Shown: positions 52,125 to 63,174 of the stretch, piece after piece
How the letters are laid out: every line of letters begins with the position of its first letter
How positions within the stretch are numbered: position 1 is the stretch's first letter
Assembly (NCBI GenBank): GCA_013399695.1
Contig: VXAU01003503.1
Span: 70,915-134,914 of the forward strand
Direction of reading: 5' to 3'
Length of the DNA: 64,000 nt
Source of the DNA: Formicarius rufipectus
Taxonomy: Eukaryota; Chordata; Aves; Passeriformes; Formicariidae
Notes under the pieces: generated by a model
What the model saw: only the letters and a program-made list of their open reading frames with translations
What the model was told of the DNA's origin: nothing
The model's database searches: none
Translations under genes and position numbers: made by a program

Positions 52125-54127
52125 AGTAGTCTGACAACTGACCAAGTATCCTTGTGTATTCTGTTTAAATGCAGTTGCTGTGACAATGTAGTTTAAAAAT
52201 TCTAGAGATATGTTGGATGCTGGACATTTTGTGTGTGTCAATCACTGGCTTTTGAAGAATGCTCATGCAGTACTACTGCTTTTCCTTGCCTCATGGCATG
52301 CCACTGAATCAAAGCCTGTAATGCAGCCTGATGGTTTTCCTGCTTTCTTGCTTTCATGGTGGTGAGCCCACAATTAAACTAACGCATTGAGTACTCCAGC
52401 TGGTTGAGCTTTTTCTCTTACTCTGTGATTACGTGCTTTCCCTTGCTCTTTCTCCCTAGATAACTGCCAATACTCTCTGTGTTTCTATTTTGCTTGAGCT
52501 GTTTTAGGCCTCTTTGGAAGGAATTAGCTTGAAAAATCGGTAATTAGAACCCCAAGTAAATATGTGAGTAGAAGAGAGTTGTAGTTTCATGTTTCCTTGG
52601 CACTTCCTACTTCCTCAGGTTTCTGAAGATGTTCGCCCTGAATTCTTCTGAATCCCTGTAACTTGATAACCTTTGACCCCTTCATTTCAATTTGTCTGAT
52701 TTTGGCTAAAGTAACATTTAGAGGTTTGTACACTGTCATGACCAACACGCAGGTTTGTCCCTGATTTTCACACTTACTTTCTAAAATACCAGCGGCATGT
52801 TTTTCTCTGGTAGCATTTCCAGACTTGTGATGATGGAACACTTACCTCTTGTGGGATCATTAAGGATGGTATTCCTTTGCAGCCTGCATATACCCTGGGG
52901 CTCACTCACTGTATTACTTATACTAATTGCAGTTTGTGCCTTAACACCTTGTTGTAAATCTTGTCACTCTATCCAAATTACCTACTCTGCTGTGTGCTGA
53001 GGAATGTGGTCTTATTCTGGGGTCTCTTGAAAGGGGAGGAGAGAACCATAGGGTGGTGAATGGAGAGAATGGACCTGTGGAATTGTTCTGTAGTTTAAAG
53101 GAGAGAATGTTTGACAATGCCAGGGTTTTGTTAATAACAAATAAATTCAATGTTTATGAGGTAGGCAGATGTGGACAAGAGCAGACATGATGGTAAATGT
53201 AATTTATGAACTTTGAAGGTTTTGTAAATCTATCAGAAGTGTTTAACTCTTTTTCCTGCCTGTCTGTTTCTTTTTCTTTTGTTCCCTTCTGAAGCCAGAT
53301 CCTTTGTTCAAACTGTCTTGCTTACCAAAGGGTACTTGTTACTCTTGTCTCACTTGATTTCACTATCTTCATGTGCCTCTGTTAGCATATACGTTAACCT
53401 AAGCCTGGATTTCCTTTTTGCCTCACAGCTGTGTTCTTCTTCTTCACTGCTTGTACTTAAGCTGCGTCAGTTCTCTCTGTTCTTTGACCCTCACAGTGTC
53501 AGTAGTGATTAAGCCTTATGTGTGCTATGTCCTTCAGCCAGCGATCAGTGGAGAAGCTGTGTTTTAAATGATTTATTGTGAAAATCCATGTATGAAAGGC
53601 TAGCTAGCAGCCTTCACCATTGCTTTAAATACCTACCTTTCTTGTCACCACCATGCACCTGTACACCAGGGGAGACCAGAGAAACATCACATGCTGATAG
53701 GATTATATTTTAAAATTGCTAGATACCTTCAACTGCTGCTGTTTGGCAGTCTCAACTTTTGCAGCGCATTGATAAGTGTATGTTGAAATACTACTGAAAT
53801 GACTGTCTGCAACTATAGCAGTTTATTGTTCCTTTTTTTCACCCATTTCATAATGTCTCGACTTTGATGCTTTCAATTATCTTGGGTTAAGTACTTATAA
53901 GTGTAAACAGCTACATGGCTATTTTTAAGGAAATTGCATACCCTTAGTCATAATGTACATATGTATCTGCACTTCTGTTCACATAAAACTTTTGAGAACA
54001 CTTTGGTTTTGAAGACTGCTGAGCCTACACATTCTCTTTATTCCAGACTTCTTCATAGCCTTCTCATGGCTCTTGAAGGCAGCACCGCACATCTAGACTT
54101 TGATGTTTTTTATGATACTCTTATCCT

Positions 54128-54169
54128 CTAATTAACTTCATTAATTTTGCAATTAATGAAGTTAATTAG
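54128..54169. repeat. Perfect 19-bp inverted repeat with a 4-base loop
   Basis: Arm CTAATTAACTTCATTAATT (54128-54146), loop TTGC, and the exact reverse complement at 54151-54169. Two further G-C pairs are possible after one mismatch. The arms carry TTAATTA-type homeodomain-like cores. It is not a rho-independent terminator, because the context is vertebrate and AT-rich. Confidence 0.95.
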
Positions 54170-57100
54170 TGGGTAAAAATGCGGTATAAAACTTCAAAGT
54201 CTGCATTTTAATCATAGTTTGTATTGAAAATAATTATCACATGCTTGATTACTAAACTAAATCCAGTTAGCTCCGACAGGGTCATGTGATATTAAAACCG
54301 ACTTTGGTCTGTATTTTTCTTAGCTAGTTAGTAGTATTTTTCACAAGCAATTACTGAGGCTTTTCCTGGTATCTGAAAATGTAGCCACAGAGAAAAGGCA
54401 GTGAATGAGAGAAGAAAAAGTAAAATTGATAACAGTATGGATGAATGGAAGTTTGGTTTCAGTTTGGGTAGGTAGAGAAACAAGTTGGAAAAGGTGGAGG
54501 TGAAAATATTAAAAAAGACTGCCATGACCAGTGATACATATATGGGATCAATACTTGGTTATCAGCTTCCTGTCTGTGGATGAACCATTTCAGAAGAGCT
54601 GTGCTCTGGATTGTACTACTTGATTGTGTCAGTCTGATCACTACTCACTGTGTATACTCTAAAGATAAAGACAGGGTAAGGAAAATCTGCTTCTGTAAGA
54701 ACAGCAAAGAGAGGGTGTGTTGAAAAATTCAAGCAAAGAGCACAAGATCCATGAGGCTAGAGTGGATACAGGGATGTTATAATAACAGTAATAATAATTT
54801 AATTATAGTAATGATAACAGCAAAAAAGCATAGTAGCAGTAAGTGTGGGTGATGTCAGGTGCCACAGTCACTATTCAAACACTGCATAGTGTCTGTAGAT
54901 CAGTCCACAGCATTTGACACCATCTCCTTCATTTTAATCAAAGTAATGTACCTGTGCATACAGGTGTATGTAGTTGAATTCATTCTTTTAGACAGATACC
55001 TTAAAGCCATGTAGAAGGCTTACTGTGTAGTAGGTCTGGGTTGCAGTTTTCTGTGTGGTCTCTGTGGACTGAGCTGGACTGCCCCTTTTTCTTATGCCAT
55101 GTCCTTCCACCTGTCTAGAGGGACATCTCCCCTTTCTAACCATTTGCAGTTGACTAGAGCAGTCTTTATCTCAACCTTAGGCTGTCAGGAGTCTCACCCC
55201 TAATTTCTTAGTTTCTTTTTTTGTTTTGTATTTGTGCTTTCAATGTAAGCATATATACTATTCTTAGACAGCTTAGTGCTCCAAACCCGGTGCAGTGCCT
55301 GAGGCCAAGCTCTGGCTGGACTGCCTGGTTGTTTCCTGTGATGCATATTGTATACATTTTTATAGTTCTCTTATACTTTCAACAGACTTTATAACAGCAG
55401 TAATGTCATTCACATAATTATACTGTAATTGACCTTAGCGTTGAGCATCCTTGTCTTTTACTGCAGTTTGCTTAATACTTCAGTATGGTCAATTATCTTT
55501 TAATTCCCACTTTGTTGGGAATTATTGTTTTAATTATTCCTCTTGAAATACATCATTTTGGAATAGTAGTAAGGGTACACTGGGGAATGGTCATATTCAT
55601 AAATGCTTTAAAGAGTTACCAGCTTTAATACGTGGGAAGGCTTTACATCTTGTCATCTCTAGTCATTACTTTTAACACTGATTTCATTTAATTATCACTT
55701 AGTCTGCTCAAACCGGGTCTTCATCTGGAGGAGTCAGCCTATGGGTAGCTGGAGCTTGCAGGATTTGAAGCCCTTTGGATGGCTGTGCAGCCTGACCACA
55801 CTGACTGCTGCCACACTACAGTGTGAACCCCATCTATGTTGCTACAACTAACTGCTGCTGGAAGCTGGATCTAAAACAGTGATTTTTTTTCCCTAGCAAT
55901 TTGATCTATTAATTATTCCAAATAGTGAGCATGCTGGAGAGAATTTTACAGTTGGGTGAGAGGCTTGCATGGCACTCTTGGTATTAATTTAGTTTGCACC
56001 TCTATGGCACTGGTACTCTACCAGGAACAGTGTCCTGCCAGTGTTGGAGAGAAAACAGAGTGATCCCTGTGGTGAAAGATCATTTCAGTTAGCACTGTGC
56101 TGAGCACTGCCCAAAACAGACTGAAGCATGGCATGCCATGCTTTGCAGCCTAGTGCAAAATGTACTGTGGGTCCAGCACTTGGAAACACACTGTTCCACT
56201 TCTTAAGCAAATTATGTGAACACAACAATGTGCTCAGCCTTTCCATAACATAAATATGTATGTTCAGTTGTTTTTTGTCAGCATTTTGTGTTGTATTTAA
56301 CATGAATAAAAATGTTCTACCTAAGTAGAATATGAAAAACTAGTATGTTCTGCTCAAACACAAACTAAATGTAACCTACTTTCACCAAAGACTATTTTTT
56401 CCTATGTCTGATCTAATTATTATATGTGAACAAACTCAGTGTTGTTTAGTAGGAAAATGCTACTCTTCCTGTAGATTAACACATTTTATTGAAGAAAACA
56501 GCAATGTGAAAAGACTTTATTTCTCTATAAATGTTAATAATTACTACAACAAAAACTCTGGTCCATTAAACTACAGTCTGCCAAGCTATAGTACTGAATC
56601 ACTTAATTTCTCTAAGTAGCCATCCTATTCCAGCTTCTTAAAGACAGCTGTTAGGAGAACACTGATATTTTAATCAAGGAACAATGGTGTTTTAATCAAG
56701 AAACAGGACAGAGTCTGTCAGCTGAACAGTTTGCTTTGATGGAGGTTTTCTTTCACAGTCTGCAAATGTAGGGACTTTTCTTGGAATATATGGGCTTACA
56801 CACTCAAGAACAAAAGTTTACATTGGTGAAGGAATCTGATGTCAGTGGAAACAATCGGTGCGTTGTTCCATCCTAGTATTTATCAATGAGCATAGAGCCT
56901 TACAGATGTTTATAGACTGAAAAACTATTGCAAATAATAGAGGGAACTCAGTACGAGTAACAGTGTTGCCCCTTGCACAGTGAGAATAGTAGGCATTAGG
57001 TCCATAGGAAGACCTCGATCATAGCTCATTTGCTATGTGTGTGACGTATCTTTATTACTTTGCAGAAGAGGTAAATTTAGATCTCTCAACATCATTACCA

Positions 57101-58139
57101 GAGATCCCATGAAGCCAATGATTTTTATGTGGCAAGTGCATTTCATGTTGAAGGGCAGAGAAGGTAGTGGTGAAGGGGTATTCATAGGCTTGCTCCATGC
57201 AAGGAAGTGGGTGTGACAGTTTAAACTGGAAATGTTTAGATTAGTTCTGTAGTAATTGACTCTTGAGGCAAAATAATGTTAGTCTTGCACACTGGCCCCT
57301 ATTTTCACATTGGGAAATGAGAGTCTACCTGTTGTCGATAGGTGAGTTGTCTCCAGTCTTCTGCTGATGTCAGGTGAGACACTGTAGGAGGATTTTTTCA
57401 TGTTGGTATCAGGTTTGATCTATCTTTGAAGCAATAAAAACATTAAGCAGTGTGCATTGCCCCAATACCCAGTGTGGTGCTTATCCTTTCTCTGCTAATG
57501 ATAATTAGTGACTTTATCTTTCTAGTAGGGAACTTTAATTTATGACTTTATTAAGCAGTAAAATCAAAGATTAAAATGGTATCTATAGCACATAGCTAAC
57601 CATATTGTGAAAAATGAAACTGTATGGTTTCAAATTTATGAAAATAAGAATTTCTGTTTAAATAAGTGCAGTAGTTTAGTTCTTTAGACACCACTCTAAT
57701 TTGTAGGTTATTGGTAGTTATTTTTCTTCATTTTAAAGCAAATTGCTTTCCATAGGGTGAAGTTGAAAAATAATGAATTGAATTCACATTACAAGATATT
57801 GCCTTCCACATTGTAAATGAATATAAATGTAATAGGAGCATACTATTAAAATCTTTTCCAGAAGGCTATGCTATATCATTGAAGTAAACAACTATATTTT
57901 TCAAGTCATTTAACGTGTTAGTAGTACCTGGCCTTTATTTTAAGTGCTTTTGTACCTACTGCCATTGCTGTCTCCAAATGCCTTAACATGTGTTGTGGCT
58001 TCAAAGCAAAAAATAACTTTGTTAGTTGGTGCCATTTGCTGTAATGTAAGTTGATTAATGATCTGCTTTAAAGCTAACAGTATTTTAAGATGTATTTGCT
58101 TAGAATGAAAATTCTTTTCTACTTACTTTTTACTGTCAA

Positions 58140-58178
58140 GGAGAGAGAGAGAGAGAGAGGGAGGCAGGCAGGTAGGCA
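58140..58178. repeat. (GA)n followed by (GGCA)n microsatellite
   Basis: About nine GA units run into GGGAGGCAGGCAGGTAGGCA. It is a purine-rich simple repeat and probably length-polymorphic. Confidence 0.85.
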
Positions 58179-59104
58179 AATGGGAAAGGCACAGCCTGTG
58201 CTCAGCACTAGCTTTTTTTCTAAAATTTTTATTTCCACTAAACGTTCATGGAGAGTAATTAATAATTACCAGTCAAAAATATGGAAGATTTTTGCAAATT
58301 CCACCACTGATTAATCTGAGATGCTTTTGACAAGAACTTGAAATTTTACAAAAATGCAGAGTGTTGCAGTAGGGAGAAGTATTCTCTCATGTGACTTGGG
58401 CAATAAGCATAAGTGCGGATTTCTTTGTGTTCATGATAATAGCTGTAAAATAAACCTAGGGAGATGTGCACTGAAAACCCCAAAACCAAATTGGCTGTGT
58501 TGTACAGTTCTATGTGGAACAACAGCTGTCCATAACCTATGGAGGAAGAACCCCCTAACCAGTGTTTCTGGGTAAATGGGAAGATCTAAAATCCATCAGT
58601 AAGGACTTCCTTAGTGTTCCTCCCTACTGCATTGTATAAGGAGGATAGAGATGGAAACAGCAGGGTTTCAACTGACAATTATTTTCGTCTTCATTGCTGT
58701 CATTTCCAATTCTGGCAAAAGCCTAAACACATCCTTACATGTGTACATTCAACCATTGACTTCAGTGTGAGATAAAGTTTAGTGCATGCTTAAATGCTTT
58801 TTTGAACTAGAGTTGCTGCTGCTAAAATCAGTCCCAGAGGGAACTTTGCATTTTTCATTGCTTCCTTTTTTGTATACCAAAATACCAGTTTCACCAACTT
58901 TTGGAAATATGGTAGGAATTGATGAATGTTGCCTGTCTTGTTTAAATGAGTAGAGTAGAATTGTTGGATAACATTGCATAAGTACATATTACTTTCCTTT
59001 CTTCCCTTTCTGTGCATGTGGTCTTTAGCAATCGTTACTGGATGAGAGTTGTAGAATCACAAGAAAATCACTGAGTCACTGTGTTTTGTTTTAATCTGCT
59101 GCAG

Positions 59105-59139
59105 GCGCAGCCTGTAATTGTAAAAGGCATCAAAATCAA
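59105..59139 (+). other. TLE4: Candidate cassette microexon, 35 nt
   Basis: The acceptor ttttaatctgctgcag precedes 35 nt starting GCGCAGCCTG and ending AAATCAA, followed by donor gtgagt. It lies 507 bases before the SSSVSPS exon. Read with two bases completing the previous codon, it is open as AACNCKRHQNQ and then joins SSSVSP in frame. That frame arises if it replaces the 17-nt microexon, or if it follows the 17-nt plus 22-nt exons. The call is based on sequence logic only. Confidence 0.35.
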
Positions 59140-59646
59140 GTGAGTTTAGGTGTTTTCCCCTGTTCTTGCCTTCTTCACTACTGTTCAGAACTTGCTTCTT
59201 TCTTTGGTGGAAATCTTCATTCAAATGTTTGCTGGAGTGTGACTTGCCTTAAGCCTCTTAATTCTTCTTGATTTACACAGCAAACACACACACGTACACA
59301 TGTATTCCACTCTTCTGGAACTAATGATTTAACCCTGCGTATTTGTAGAGTAAACAAAGTTAAACATGACAAGCACAGTATTCATAAAATGGCCCAAGGT
59401 AACTCTACGTTTATCTCATTGACGCTGCAGATAACCACCTTCTTTTTCTGTCTCTTGCAATCCAATGTGCAGTTTTTAATATAAGACACTTGATGGGTAG
59501 CTATCACTGATTAAAACCCAAAGTACTGTCTGGGAGAACAGGTCCAGATAGTGTTATCAACTTAAGATGTATTGAATGGTAGTGACAAATGAACCACTGT
59601 TTTGAATGAGTGCTTAATAATGTTTTCTTCTCTTTTTGGACTGCAG

Positions 59647-59766
59647 AGCTCTTCTGTATCCCCTTCAGCCAGTTTCAGAACAGCGGAAAAGCACAGAAAT
59701 TCAACAGATTATTCTTCAGATAGTAAAAAACAGAAAACAGAGGAAAAGGAAATAGCAGCTCGTTAT
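59647..59766 (+). CDS. TLE4: TLE4 coding exon, start of CcN region (SSSVSPSASFR...AARY)
   Basis: This 120-nt exon has 40 codons in phase 0 at both ends, with acceptor gactgcag and donor gtgagt. The peptide starts SSSVSPSASFRTAEKHRNS, continues TDYSSDSKKQKTEEKE and ends IAARY. The basic KKQK followed by acidic residues is the nuclear localisation part of the CcN (CK2, Cdc2, NLS) region. The SP dipeptide is a potential proline-directed phosphosite. This variable linker is the best paralogue marker in the window: TLE1 has an unrelated sequence here and TLE3 a clearly different one. An open frame from 59602 runs through the exon and past its donor and is a retention artefact. Confidence 0.97.
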
Positions 59767-60295
59767 GTGAGTAAATTGTCTGCACTGTGCATTGTTCAAC
59801 TTAAGTGTTCCTCTGTAGTTTCACCCTGATTCCTGCTGCATAACTAATTTTAAAATTGAGGGTCAAATTTTTACCATCTTCCTGCTGGGTACCTCTATTG
59901 TCTATATTGGATTAAAGGTTTTGGTGCCTATAATTGATAGTGTTTTTAACGATATAAGTACAGAGCACCTGGAAGTTGTGTGACAGTAGTGCTGAGCTTT
60001 AGTTAGGCTGGGACTTATTAGATCTGAACTCTAACTTGGCTCCACTTCGTAGTGCAGTGTAATTTTGGATTAAGATTTTCATTGCATGTGCTTGTCCACC
60101 AGTGTGAAAACTGGAAAGAATTCTATAGCTGTGGCAACCTGCAAAGCCAAAGCCCTGTCAGTTTATGTGGTAAAATATTTAGCTCAGTTTGGTGCATTGC
60201 ATACTTGTGAGCAGCCTTGCTGTTTTGAGATAGTATTTGAGAGATATTTGGATATTAAATAATTTTTTTTAACACATTATGACTTGTCATTGCAG
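59767..60295 (+). other. TLE4: TLE4 intron, 529 bp
   Basis: Unique sequence between two CcN exons. No repeat or other feature was seen. The acceptor is gtcattgcag. Confidence 0.9.
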
Positions 60296-60349
60296 GACAG
60301 TGATGGTGAGAAGAGTGATGACAACTTGGTAGTTGATGTTTCCAATGAG
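60296..60349 (+). CDS. TLE4: TLE4 coding exon, CcN acidic segment (DSDGEKSDDNLVVDVSNE)
   Basis: This 54-nt exon encodes 18 codons, DSDGEKSDDNLVVDVSNE, in phase 0 at both ends. The acceptor is tgcag and the donor gtatgc. Its two S-D-x-E/D-type contexts (DSDGE and KSDDN) are the casein kinase 2-type sites of the CcN motif, whose phosphorylation is reported to affect nuclear association and repression by Groucho/TLE. The peptide is almost identical across TLE paralogues. It is flanked by short introns (529 and 642 bp) in the dense 3' exon cluster. Confidence 0.97.
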
Positions 60350-60991
60350 GTATGCACATGGGTAGTTTTTGTACCTTACAGTAATGGCAGTCTGGGGGCT
60401 TTTAGTGGTTTCTGTGCATATTGGTTTTATGAATAAGATTGCAGCATTTGCCTTCATAAAAACACTTGAAATGCATGAGGGAATCCAGTTGCATTGTCTT
60501 TCTTTAGAATACAAATCAGATCTCCTAACATTTATTTCTACAAAGGACTTTCTGTTTCTCATATGAACAGAAAGTTCTCTTGAGATATTTTAAGCCAGCC
60601 CAGCACAAGATACATGCTGCTTGTAACAGTAACTGTATTTTCTTTCCGGCTGGCCACGAGTTCATTTGTAAACTTTATCAGGTCTGCCAAGTGCATCAAA
60701 TCTTTTCAATCTGTCACCTGAAAAAAAAGCACCAAACATTACTTGCATATTTAAATATACATATATTTTTGCAATGAATTTTCATGGTTAATGGCATCAA
60801 ATTTTAGGACTTTATTTAAACAAGAAAAGTTGCCCTTCATTATCTGCCTCAGTTTTACAGTTGTATCAGCTAAATCAATTAAGAACTGAGGATGTCAATT
60901 CCTATGACAGATCTTCATTCCAAAATGAAGACTGCTCAAGACAAACACTAGTGGCTAGTTCTTATGCTAACCCAATGTTGCTAATATTTAG
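60350..60991 (+). other. TLE4: TLE4 intron, 642 bp
   Basis: Unique AT-rich sequence with a short A-run near 60722. No repeat family or extra exon was recognised. The acceptor is ctaatatttag, with a weak pyrimidine tract. Confidence 0.9.
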
Positions 60992-61144
60992 GATCCTTCT
61001 TCTCCGCGGGGGAGCCCAGCACATTCTCCACGGGAAAATGGCTTGGACAAGACTCGACTGCTGAAAAAAGATGCACCAATTAGTCCAGCATCTATTGCAT
61101 CCTCCAGCAGTACTCCTTCCTCCAAATCCAAAGAACTTAGCCTT
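60992..61144 (+). CDS. TLE4: TLE4 coding exon, CcN to SP domain (DPSSPRGSPAHSPRE...)
   Basis: This 153-nt exon has 51 codons in phase 0 at both ends, with acceptor atatttag and donor gtaagt. It begins DPSSPRGSPAHSPREN, continues GLDKTRLLKKDAPISPAS, and ends with a serine run and KSKELSL. The three SP sites in the first 13 residues include the Cdc2-type site of the CcN motif, and the exon runs into the Ser/Pro-rich SP domain. The sequence KKDAPISPASIASSSSTPSS supports TLE4 over TLE1. The local GC content, including a CCGCGGGGG stretch at about 61004-61012, is higher than in the surrounding introns. Confidence 0.97.
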
Positions 61145-62382
61145 GTAAGTGCTTCAACATGCTCCTGTCCTATGATCATATGCTGAAATATATGCTTCCT
61201 GGATTTTTTTCTAGACATAATTTTTATTTTCACTATAAGTATAATGCAGTAAATCATTGCTTAGCATCAATTTAAAATTAGTTTCATTTATGTTTTCAAG
61301 GTAATTTAATAAAATAATAATAAGAAAGTCCACAGTCTTTTTTTTTTTTGTATAGGAAGAGGCTTTCATTGGTGGTGTGGGTAGATGATAGATGTGCTGT
61401 TCTGAAAGATATTCTTCTCCTCCTCCATATGAAAAACTGTCATTCTGAGAGTAAATAAAAGGATACAGGGGTTTCTTGAGCTGTTTTCCTGTGCTGTGGT
61501 TTATAGCAAATTCAGTTCCTTGCTTGGATGTAATTTTGTTGTTAGCTTTGTTTGAATTACCAGGTTATATACTACAACTGTAATTCTTATTTGCTATCTA
61601 AAAAGTAATCTGTCCTTCACAAGAGCCTTCCTTGACTTGCATTACAAATCATAATGCAAAAGAAAAGAGTTGCCTGCAAGGGGTGCTCTTTTCTTTTGTG
61701 TTTGTGACCACAGTTAATCGCTTACCTGAGCTGTACAGTTAATTCCCTCTCAGTTCTTCACCAGGCAGGGTATGCGGTTATTTAAAGAAATAAATAAAAA
61801 AAGTTTATAGTGAATGTAGTTCTCGGGAAAGGTGGTGGTATGACAGATCTGGACAGTATAGTGGTTTGTCCGATGAACAAGCTTGTCACCAGAGCAGCAC
61901 TGCATAGTTTCTGACTTTATACTCATCATTGCCTCCATCCTGTGTTTCTAGCACCATTCTTGGCCATGAGTTGTCAGTCAGGTTGGGGATTGTTTTTCTG
62001 CTCTTACCAATCCTGCAGTGGGCTCTCACAGAAAATCATAATCATAATGGAAGCAGGTCCATGAGGAGAATGAGACCACTGACAGATTTCACATATGCTG
62101 CCAGTTGTCAGATAGCAGTGATTTTTAGTAATTTTCCTCATTCTGAATTACATGTACACTCCTGATGAGGAAAGCTGTGAAGAAAGGCTATAATTATTTA
62201 CCAAAGTCCTTCCATCTTTTTCATTGTTTCTTCAGATTCTCTTCATTGCCAGGGACAGTTGAAACCCAACCCCCAAAGCCAAATACCGCTAATCACACAC
62301 ATTCTGGTTGTTGTTTTCTTTTTCCAACCACTATCTGTGAAACTAAAATAACTTACAAACTGTTTTCCTTTTTGGTGGCTAG
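61145..62382 (+). other. TLE4: TLE4 intron, 1.24 kb
   Basis: Unique sequence with a T-run near 61339-61350. No transposon or extra exon was recognised. The open frames overlapping its 3' part (61929-62476) run across the acceptor and are artefacts. Confidence 0.9.
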
Positions 62383-62515
62383 AATGAGAAATCTACCACT
62401 CCTGTGTCTAAATCAAATACCCCAACTCCACGGACTGATGCCCCAACTCCAGGCAGCAACTCCACTCCCGGACTGAGACCAGTACCTGGCAAACCCCCAG
62501 GTGTGGACCCAATAG
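62383..62515 (+). CDS. TLE4: TLE4 coding exon, SP domain (NEKSTTPVSKSNTPTPRTD...)
   Basis: This 133-nt exon enters in phase 0 and leaves in phase 1. The acceptor is ggtggctag, and the donor is the less common gttagt. It encodes NEKSTTPVSKSNTPTPRTD, then APTPGSNSTPGLRPVPGK, and ends PPGVDPI plus one base. Repeated TP dipeptides make it a dense set of proline-directed kinase sites (HIPK2- or MAPK-type phosphorylation of TLE/Groucho SP domains is known from the literature). The non-consensus donor next to a 275-bp intron is a plausible weak splice site. The next exon completes the split codon as alanine. Confidence 0.96.
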
Positions 62516-62648
62516 GTTAGTGTCCATAAATTTTGATGGTGTGAAACAGTAGCCCTTGCCCTTTAAATCTGTAGTGACACATCAGTATGATACAGTTGCT
62601 TACATTGAGTGATGAACTGTTTATTCAGCACTGTAATACAATGTTTGT

Positions 62649-62697
62649 TTTTTTGTTGTTATTTCTGTTTCGGGTTTTTTTTTTTTGTTTTTCTGTG
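62649..62697. repeat. T-rich tract in short intron
   Basis: GTTTTTTTG, GTTTCGGG and a T12 run occupy the middle of the 275-bp intron between two SP-domain exons. The tract ends 94 bases before the next acceptor. Confidence 0.75.
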
Positions 62698-62790
62698 TTG
62701 GGGTTCTTTTGCTGTTTGCTTGAGCTCATGTTTCATCTAATGGGTCTAGAATGCCTCTGTGACTTCTTTCTTCTTTTACCTCCTCTGCAG

Positions 62791-62984
62791 CTTCAGGTTT
62801 AAGAACACCTATGGCAGTACCTTGTCCTTACCCTACTCCATTTGGTATCGTGCCACATGCCGGTATGAATGGGGAGCTGACCAGCCCTGGAGCTACCTAT
62901 GCCGGTCTGCACAATATTTCCCCTCAAATGAGTGCAGCAGCTGCAGCAGCAGCAGCAGCAGCAGCTTACGGGCGATCTCCAGTG
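62791..62984 (+). CDS. TLE4: TLE4 coding exon, SP domain with polyalanine tract
   Basis: This 194-nt exon enters with two bases completing an Ala codon and leaves in phase 0. The acceptor is cctcctctgcag and the donor gtaaga. It encodes ASGLRTPMAVPCPYPTP, FGIVPHAGMNGELTSPGA, TYAGLHNISPQMS, eleven alanines, and YGRSPV. The SP domain links the phosphorylated central region to the WD40 propeller. The alanine tract is mostly GCA codons and is a potential slippage site. TYAG occurs where I recall AYAG in mammalian TLE4. Overlapping frames read poly-Cys or poly-Ser and are shadows of the repeat. Confidence 0.97.
62934..62966 (+). repeat. TLE4: Polyalanine-coding GCA repeat
   Basis: Eleven alanine codons are present: two GCA, one GCT, seven consecutive GCA, one GCT. 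The pure seven-unit GCA stretch is a coding trinucleotide repeat and could vary in length. Confidence 0.95.
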
Positions 62985-63174
62985 GTAAGAGTTTGCCTTT
63001 AGTGTGTTTAGTTTTGAGAGCAATTTATATTAAATATAAGACCTGTGGATTTAACTCCAGTTCACTCTCATTGTAGTTTGGGGATTATGCTGTGGGGAAC
63101 ATGAATTAAACAGTCTTCCTTTGCCAAACTTTTATTTTAATACACCGTTTTGTTTTGCTTGGGGAAAACTGTAG

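Larger units (their letters stand above)
31954..59646 (+). other. TLE4: TLE4 intron, 27.7 kb
   Basis: This is the longest intron in the window. I recognise no CR1, LTR or other transposon in it. It holds an A-rich tract (35274-35322), a TATA-like motif (44584), a T-rich tract (52064-52124), a perfect 19-bp hairpin (54128-54169), a GA repeat (58140-58178) and two candidate cassette microexons (34231-34252 and 59105-59139). The open frames (for example about 31845-32396, 32961-33435 and 40358-40681, all minus strand) lack recognisable domains or a gene structure and were not called. Confidence 0.85.

Noticed and set aside
59602..59829. 75-aa open frame around the SSSVSPS exon as an independent start
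   Set aside because: The upstream ATG lies in the intron before a canonical acceptor and the frame runs past the gtgagt donor; only 59647-59766 is coding.
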